Below are positions 23,224-27,101 of a DNA stretch of 27,101 nt, piece after piece. The translations under genes and the position numbers were made by a program. Below the pieces are notes generated by a model, which did not search any database, was not told the origin of the DNA, and saw only the letters and a program-made list of their open reading frames with translations. Numbering within the stretch: the first letter of the stretch is position 1; each line of letters begins with the position of its first letter. This stretch comes from an uncultured Eggerthella sp. (lineage in GTDB: Bacteria; Actinomycetota; Coriobacteriia; Coriobacteriales; Eggerthellaceae), in assembly GCA_959607715.1 (NCBI GenBank), contig CAUHNN010000018.1, positions 1 through 27,101 on the forward strand, written 5' to 3'.

Positions 23224-23847
23224 ATGGCAAGTATTGAAGTGAAAGACGCGAGCGGCAAGAAGGTCAATGACGCCGAGCTTTCCGCTGCAGTCTTTGAGAT
23301 TGAGCCCAACGTGCACGTCATGCACGAAGTGGTTCGCGCACAGCGCGCTGCACGTCGCGCTGGCACCCACAACACCTTGACGCGTGGTCAGGTGCGTGGT
23401 GGCGGCAGGAAGCCCTGGCGCCAGAAGGGTACCGGTCGTGCTCGTCAGGGTACGATCCGCGCTCCTCAGTGGGCTGGCGGCGGCACGGTCTTCGGTCCGC
23501 ATCCCCGCAGCTACGCCTTCCGCGTGAACAGCAAGGAAGTCAAGCTCGCTATGCGTTCCGCTCTGTCCGCTAAGCTTGCCGACAACGAACTCGTCGTTGT
23601 CGAGGACTTCTCGTTCGAGAAGCCCTGCACCAAGCAGGCTGTTGCCGCTCTCAAGAACCTTGGCCTCGAGGGTCGTATCACCCTCGTTATCGCTGACGAA
23701 GACGTCAACACGTATCTTTCGTTCCGCAACATTCCCAAGGTTCGCATCATCGGCGCATCTGAGGTTAACACCCTCGACATGATTGACAACAAGGCTCTCG
23801 TTCTGACGAACGCTGCCCTGACCTACATCGAGGAGGTGCTCGCATAA
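23224..23847 (+). CDS. rplD: Ribosomal protein uL4
   Basis: L4 binds 23S domain I and its extended loop lines the exit tunnel. The 207-residue protein contains the loop GGGRKPWRQKGTGRARQG followed by WAGGGTVFGPHPRSY. In E. coli L4 represses the S10 operon by attenuation and translational control; no S10-type leader was identified before rpsJ here. The last base of its stop codon is the first base of rplW (ATAATGA-type overlap), giving coupling. Confidence 0.99.
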   Translation: MASIEVKDASGKKVNDAELSAAVFEIEPNVHVMHEVVRAQRAARRAGTHNTLTRGQVRGGGRKPWRQKGTGRARQGTIRAPQWAGGGTVFGPHPRSYAFRVNSKEVKLAMRSALSAKLADNELVVVEDFSFEKPCTKQAVAALKNLGLEGRITLVIADEDVNTYLSFRNIPKVRIIGASEVNTLDMIDNKALVLTNAALTYIEEVLA

Positions 23848-24131
23848 TGAAGGATCCCCGCGAGGTTATCATTCGCCCGATCATCTCCGAGCGTACCTAT
23901 ACGCGCATGGAGAACAACGTTTACACCTTCGAAGTCGCGAAGTCTGCAAACAAGATTGAGATCGCTCAGGCCGTCGAGGCTATCTTCGGTGTCAAGGTCG
24001 TCAAGGTGAACACGAGCAACGTGAAGGCTAAGCCGAAGCGCGTTCGCTATCAGCTGGGCAAGACCCGCACCTGGAAGAAGGCCATGGTCACCGTCGCTGA
24101 AGGCGACTCCATCGAGATTTTCTCCGCATAG
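23847..24131 (+). CDS. rplW: Ribosomal protein uL23
   Basis: L23 lies at the tunnel exit and docks SRP and trigger factor. The 94-residue sequence has PREVIIRPIISERTY at its start and the conserved KVVKVNTSNVKAKPKRVRYQLGKT. It overlaps rplD by one base. Normally rplB, rpsS and rplV follow at once; here an intrinsic terminator comes 31 bases after the stop and an unrelated gene follows. Confidence 0.99.
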   Translation: MKDPREVIIRPIISERTYTRMENNVYTFEVAKSANKIEIAQAVEAIFGVKVVKVNTSNVKAKPKRVRYQLGKTRTWKKAMVTVAEGDSIEIFSA

Positions 24132-24162
24132 TCGTTTCTTTCGAATCGCCATGCGAATACAG

Positions 24163-24193
24163 GACCCCTCATCTGAGGGGTCTTTTCTTTTCT
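24163..24193 (+). terminator. Intrinsic terminator ending the ribosomal operon after rplW
   Basis: GACCCCTC (24163-24170) pairs with GAGGGGTC (24175-24182) around ATCT and is followed by TTTTCTTTTC. It is a convincing terminator and shows that the operon break after rplW is genuine rather than a coordinate artefact. Confidence 0.92.
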
Positions 24194-24248
24194 TGTATTC
24201 CCCTTGACGTGGTCCTGCTTTAGGATGAAACGGTAAGGGGGAGTAGAG

Positions 24249-25157
24249 ATGTTCCAGGAAATCGAGCCTCATGTCTATTGCAACGATTTTGCTTTGGTCG
24301 AGTCGGAGTCGAGCGACACGCTGTTGATCTATCGCGGCGATGCGGTTCTCGTTTCGATTGTCGATGGGCTTCTCTCGTATCCCACATGCGGTGAATTCTC
24401 CCTTGATTCGTCTTCGGGGGCGTCAGTTTTCCTCTTCTCGATCGATAGCCATGCGTTCTTCCTTGCCGAGATCGACGATGATGAGGTGGATGCCTTTGTC
24501 GAGGGTTCCTCGTATTCGTTCGTTAGGGCGGGAACCCTTCATGCATATGGACCACAAGAAAACGTATTCGCCGGGATGGTGGGGTACACCTACTATACGT
24601 GGTACGATACGCGCCGTTATTGCGGCAGATGCGCAACTCCTCTCGTCCACGACACCACTGAGCGAATGATGCGCTGTCCGTCGTGTGGATGCATGGAGTT
24701 CCCGAAGCTCTTCCCAGCGGTGATCGTGGCAATCGTCGATCCTTCGACTGATCGTGTGCTGGTGAGCAGGTATGCCAATCGCGAATTCAAGAGCTACGCG
24801 TTGATCGCGGGTTTCGCCGAGATGGGTGAAACGATAGAGCAAACCGTTCACCGGGAAGTGATGGAAGAGGTGGGATTACGCGTGAAGAACCTTGCGTATT
24901 ACGCAACTCAGCCGTGGCCGGTTTCGTCGTCGTTGTTGTTTGGGTTTTTCTGCGAACTCGATGGCGATTCTTCCCTTACCGTCGATCATCATGAATTGGA
25001 AGATGCTGAATGGATTTTGCGGGAAGATCTGCCGCGCAATGACGAGAATTATTCCCTCACGCGCGACATGATGCGCGTATTGCGGGAGAGGCGGGAAGGG
25101 GACTTTGCCCCTTTAGCCGCCGACAATGATACGGAAAGGAATCGATCGCATGAATGA
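24249..25157 (+). CDS. nudC: NudC-type NAD(+) diphosphatase (Nudix hydrolase)
   Basis: NudC cleaves NADH/NAD into NMN(H) and AMP and can remove NAD caps from RNA. The 302-residue protein has a weak N-terminal domain, a zinc ribbon C125-x2-C128 ... C143-x2-C146, the complete Nudix box G188-x5-E194-x7-R202-E203-x2-E206-E207-x-G209, and the NudC-specific TQPWPVS (220-226, family SQPWPFP). ATG 24249 follows AAGGGGGAG. Its end overlaps the next gene by 8 bases, so the two are coupled. Confidence 0.93.
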   Translation: MFQEIEPHVYCNDFALVESESSDTLLIYRGDAVLVSIVDGLLSYPTCGEFSLDSSSGASVFLFSIDSHAFFLAEIDDDEVDAFVEGSSYSFVRAGTLHAYGPQENVFAGMVGYTYYTWYDTRRYCGRCATPLVHDTTERMMRCPSCGCMEFPKLFPAVIVAIVDPSTDRVLVSRYANREFKSYALIAGFAEMGETIEQTVHREVMEEVGLRVKNLAYYATQPWPVSSSLLFGFFCELDGDSSLTVDHHELEDAEWILREDLPRNDENYSLTRDMMRVLRERREGDFAPLAADNDTERNRSHE

Positions 25158-25515
25158 GATCCTGTTTCTCGAGTATCCGCGATGCTCGACATGCAAAAAA
25201 GCGAAGAAGTGGCTCGATGAGAAAGAGGTAAGCTACCTGGATAGGCACATCGTCGAGGACAACCCTACGGCGGAGGAGCTTAAGGCATGGCATGAAATGA
25301 GCGGGTTGCCTATCCGACGCTTCTTCAACACCAGCGGCATGAAGTACCGCGAACTCGGGGTCAAGGCTCGTTTCGATCAAGGGATGACCGACGAAGAGGC
25401 ATACGCTCTGCTGGCTACCGACGGCATGTTGGTAAAGCGGCCTTTAGTGGTAGGCGATGGTTTCGTGCTGACCGGCTTCAAAGAAGCGGAATGGGAGAAG
25501 ACCCTAACCCAATAG
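25150..25515 (+). CDS. ArsC/Spx-family thioredoxin-fold protein
   Basis: The 121-residue protein begins MNEILFLEYPRCSTCKKAKKWL, split here by its redox site C12-x2-C15, and continues with the ArsC-family signatures PIRRFFNTSG, KYRELG and LVKRPLVVGD. Length and motifs fit the YffB/Spx-like 'arsenate reductase family' rather than classical detoxifying ArsC. The CxxC resembles Spx/MgsR redox switches of Firmicutes, but the C-terminal RNA polymerase contacts cannot be judged. ATG 25150 overlaps nudC by 8 bases; an in-frame ATG at 25126 is less well placed. No arsenic genes are near. A redox or glutathione-independent reductase role is inferred. Confidence 0.85.
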   Translation: MNEILFLEYPRCSTCKKAKKWLDEKEVSYLDRHIVEDNPTAEELKAWHEMSGLPIRRFFNTSGMKYRELGVKARFDQGMTDEEAYALLATDGMLVKRPLVVGDGFVLTGFKEAEWEKTLTQ

Positions 25516-25565
25516 AGTTTCTGTGTCCTTCGCACTGCGACGGGGCATGGTGGAAAACGTACGAA

Positions 25566-25608
25566 AATGGCTCCAGGCGGAACAGGCGCCTGGAGCCATT
25601 CGATTTTG
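25566..25608. terminator. Bidirectional terminator between the ArsC-like gene and sstT
   Basis: AATGGCTCCAGGCG (25566-25579) and CGCCTGGAGCCATT (25587-25600) form a perfect 14-bp stem with a 7-base loop. CGATTTTG follows on the plus strand and TTCGTACGTTTT on the minus strand, so it can serve both convergent genes, somewhat weakly because T-runs are short. Confidence 0.8.
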
Positions 25609-25629
25609 TGCGATAGGTGCATCGCGGCT

Positions 25630-26889
25630 CTACTTATCGTCTTCGAGCCACGGATCGCTGTCCTTGCCGGGAGTGAAATCAACGCCGGCAAGACGGCGTT
25701 CACGGTAGTCCGCCGTTGCCGTGAAGATGGCGTCCGAGGCCGAGTTGAGAGCGGTTTCAACGGAGTCTTGGATAACGCCGATAACAAAGCCAACGCCAAC
25801 GACCTGCATGGCGATATCGGCGCTGATGCCGAAGAGGGAACAGCAAAGCGGAATGAGAAGCAAAGAGCCACCCGCGACGCCCGATGCGCCGCAGGCGCTT
25901 ACCGCGGCAAGAACGCACAGAATAACAGCAACGATGGGATCGATGGCGATGCCGAGCGTATGGACGGCAGCCATCGACATGACCGAAATGGTAACCGCGG
26001 CGCCGGCCATGTTGATGACGGAGCCGAGAGGAATGGAAACGGAGTAGGTTTTCTTGCTGATACCGAGTCTTTGGCAAAGAGTCGTGTTGACGGGGATGTT
26101 CGCGGCAGAGCTGCGGGTGAAGAAAGCGGTGAGGCCGCTATCCTTCAGGCAGCGTAAAACGAGCGGATAGGGATTCTTCCTGATGGCTATGAAGACGAGC
26201 AGGGGATCGACGATGAGGGCGATGAAGAACATGCAGCCCAAGAGGATGGCGAGCAGCTGACCGTATTCGATGAAGATCTCGGGCCCGTTGTTCGAAAGCG
26301 ACGTGTAGACGAGACCCATGATGCCGAAGGGGGCACACGCGATGACCCAGCGAACGACGATGGAGATGGCATGGGAGAGGCCGCTGAAAACGTCTTTCAC
26401 GCTATCGCTGGTGTAGCGGATGGCGATTCCGAGGACGACGGCCCAGGTGAGGATACCGATGTAGTTTGCCGAGGCGAGGGCATCGACGGGGTTTGCGACG
26501 GCATTCGTGATGAGCGTCGTCAAGACTTCGGCGATATTGGAAGGCGAGGACTGAGATGCCGCCTCGACCCCTTCGAGCGTGAGGGTGATGGGGAAGAGCG
26601 CGCTTACGGCGACAGCGGTCAACGAAGCGGTCAAGGTGCTCACGATATAGAGGACCATGACGGTCTTCATGGAAGAAGGGGCCTTCGTTCGCGCAAGGGC
26701 GTTTATGACGAGGAAGAAGACCAGAAGAGGGGCGATGGCCTTAAGCGCTCCGACGAACAGATCGCCTAGAAGGGAGATGGCGGCAAGATCCTTCGGCGCG
26801 AACAGGCCCAAAAGGATGCCGATGGCAAGGCCGATGAGGATGCGTTTGATGAGACTGAGACTCGACCAAGCGGCCGCAAGTTTCTTCAT
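25630..26889 (-). CDS. sstT: Serine/threonine:Na+ symporter SstT (DAACS family)
   Basis: SstT imports serine and threonine with sodium. The 419-residue protein has the DAACS topology of eight helices plus two re-entrant loops, with the SstT-type N-terminus LSLIKRILIGLAIGILLGL, the first re-entrant region ARTKAPSSMKT-to-TRSSAANIPVN, and the family loop ACGASGVAGGSLLLIPL. It is close to the usual 405-415 residues. ATG 26889 follows AAGGAG with ideal spacing. It is transcribed leftward towards the shared terminator; serine is a favoured carbon source of many gut anaerobes. Confidence 0.95.
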   Translation of the reverse strand: MKKLAAAWSSLSLIKRILIGLAIGILLGLFAPKDLAAISLLGDLFVGALKAIAPLLVFFLVINALARTKAPSSMKTVMVLYIVSTLTASLTAVAVSALFPITLTLEGVEAASQSSPSNIAEVLTTLITNAVANPVDALASANYIGILTWAVVLGIAIRYTSDSVKDVFSGLSHAISIVVRWVIACAPFGIMGLVYTSLSNNGPEIFIEYGQLLAILLGCMFFIALIVDPLLVFIAIRKNPYPLVLRCLKDSGLTAFFTRSSAANIPVNTTLCQRLGISKKTYSVSIPLGSVINMAGAAVTISVMSMAAVHTLGIAIDPIVAVILCVLAAVSACGASGVAGGSLLLIPLCCSLFGISADIAMQVVGVGFVIGVIQDSVETALNSASDAIFTATADYRERRLAGVDFTPGKDSDPWLEDDK

Positions 26890-27048
26890 GGGTTCTCCTT
26901 CAAGAAAGCAGGGTACGAATCGGCGCAGTCGGGAAAAGTCCTGAGCGGGGCCGACTGCGTGTTGTTCAAATAACTATTAAGTATAGATCTTCTCAGGCCG
27001 AAGGGCGCTTGTGAGGCGATCCTTCTGGAATAGAAAGGCCCCGGCATG
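26890..27048. other. sstT upstream region between the gene and the IS edge
   Basis: An A/T-rich patch (about 26964-26989) contains a TATACT-like -10 on the minus strand (26985-26980), but no good -35. The region reaches to within 159 bases of the IS terminus, so the IS sits upstream of sstT and could influence its expression. Confidence 0.4.
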
Positions 27049-27101
27049 TGAACTGCGCCCCAAAACTTGGACGCGTTAAATCATAACCTCTAGGCGGCCT
27101 C
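27049..27101 (+). mobile_element. Terminus of the second IS3-family copy, inverted relative to the first
   Basis: From TGAACTGCGCCCC at 27049 to the window end, the sequence is the exact reverse complement of bases 1-53. The IS body continues to the right, outside the window. The preceding base differs from that at the left junction, which defines the IS edge precisely at both sides. Confidence 0.72.

Noticed and set aside
25150..25515. Classical arsenate reductase
   Set aside because: The protein has ArsC-family motifs but lies beside nudC with no arsR, arsB or acr3 gene; the Spx/YffB-like label is safer.
1..27101. CRISPR array, prophage, toxin-antitoxin or defence island
   Set aside because: No regularly spaced repeats, phage structural genes, nuclease or toxin-like small gene pairs were found; apart from the IS termini the window is chromosomal housekeeping and transport.
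1..27101. Composite transposon carrying cargo between two IS copies
   Set aside because: The enclosed genes include single-copy essential ribosomal genes, so the IS pair more likely inserted independently around core chromosome.

Overview
This 27.1 kb window is a GC-rich stretch of bacterial chromosome. Gene content, protein style and frequent GTG/TTG starts fit an anaerobic actinomycete of the Coriobacteriia (Eggerthellaceae-like); that placement is inferred from protein character, not from a marker search. The first 53 and last 53 bases are perfect reverse complements and read outward as the terminus of an IS3-family (IS150-type) insertion sequence. The segment is therefore chromosome lying between two oppositely oriented copies of one IS, with the IS bodies outside the window.

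Layout. 54-2022: a Fur-family repressor and a 10-TM heavy-metal permease form a leftward operon behind a TTGACA/TAAAAT promoter covered by a 10-1-10 palindrome; a small membrane protein follows. 2145-3389: a Pro/Ala/Gln-rich DUF4190-type membrane protein, closed by a strong terminator. 3645-7605: envelope genes, namely a MOP-type lipid-linked glycan flippase, a convergently overlapping PAP2 phosphatase, a leftward tRNA-Gln/tRNA-Glu operon with clear promoter and terminator, undecaprenyl-diphosphatase UppP and a small two-TM protein. 7901-8975: chorismate mutase and DAHP synthase, translationally coupled, at the entrance and branch point of aromatic amino acid synthesis. 9166-12557: PcrA/UvrD helicase and a Mn-dependent (DHH) inorganic pyrophosphatase with a strong terminator.

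12754-18836: six genes in one direction, comprising a SAM-dependent methyltransferase, a family-5 lipoprotein solute-binding protein, two permeases and two ATPases. This is a complete nickel/peptide/opine-type ABC importer with a small-molecule methyltransferase as its first gene. Three GTGTTA half-sites lie just upstream, and a 12-bp hairpin separates the binding protein from the permeases. This is the best candidate for an under-described system, possibly uptake of a methylated metal ligand.

19198-24131: rpsL-rpsG-fusA-rpsJ-rplC-rplD-rplW behind a TTGACA-N17-TAAAGT promoter. tuf is missing between fusA and rpsJ, and the S10 operon stops at a terminator after rplW instead of continuing to rplB. 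24249-25515: NudC-type NAD(+) diphosphatase overlapping an ArsC/Spx-family protein. 25630-26889: leftward SstT Ser/Thr:Na+ symporter, separated from the ArsC-like gene by a bidirectional terminator.
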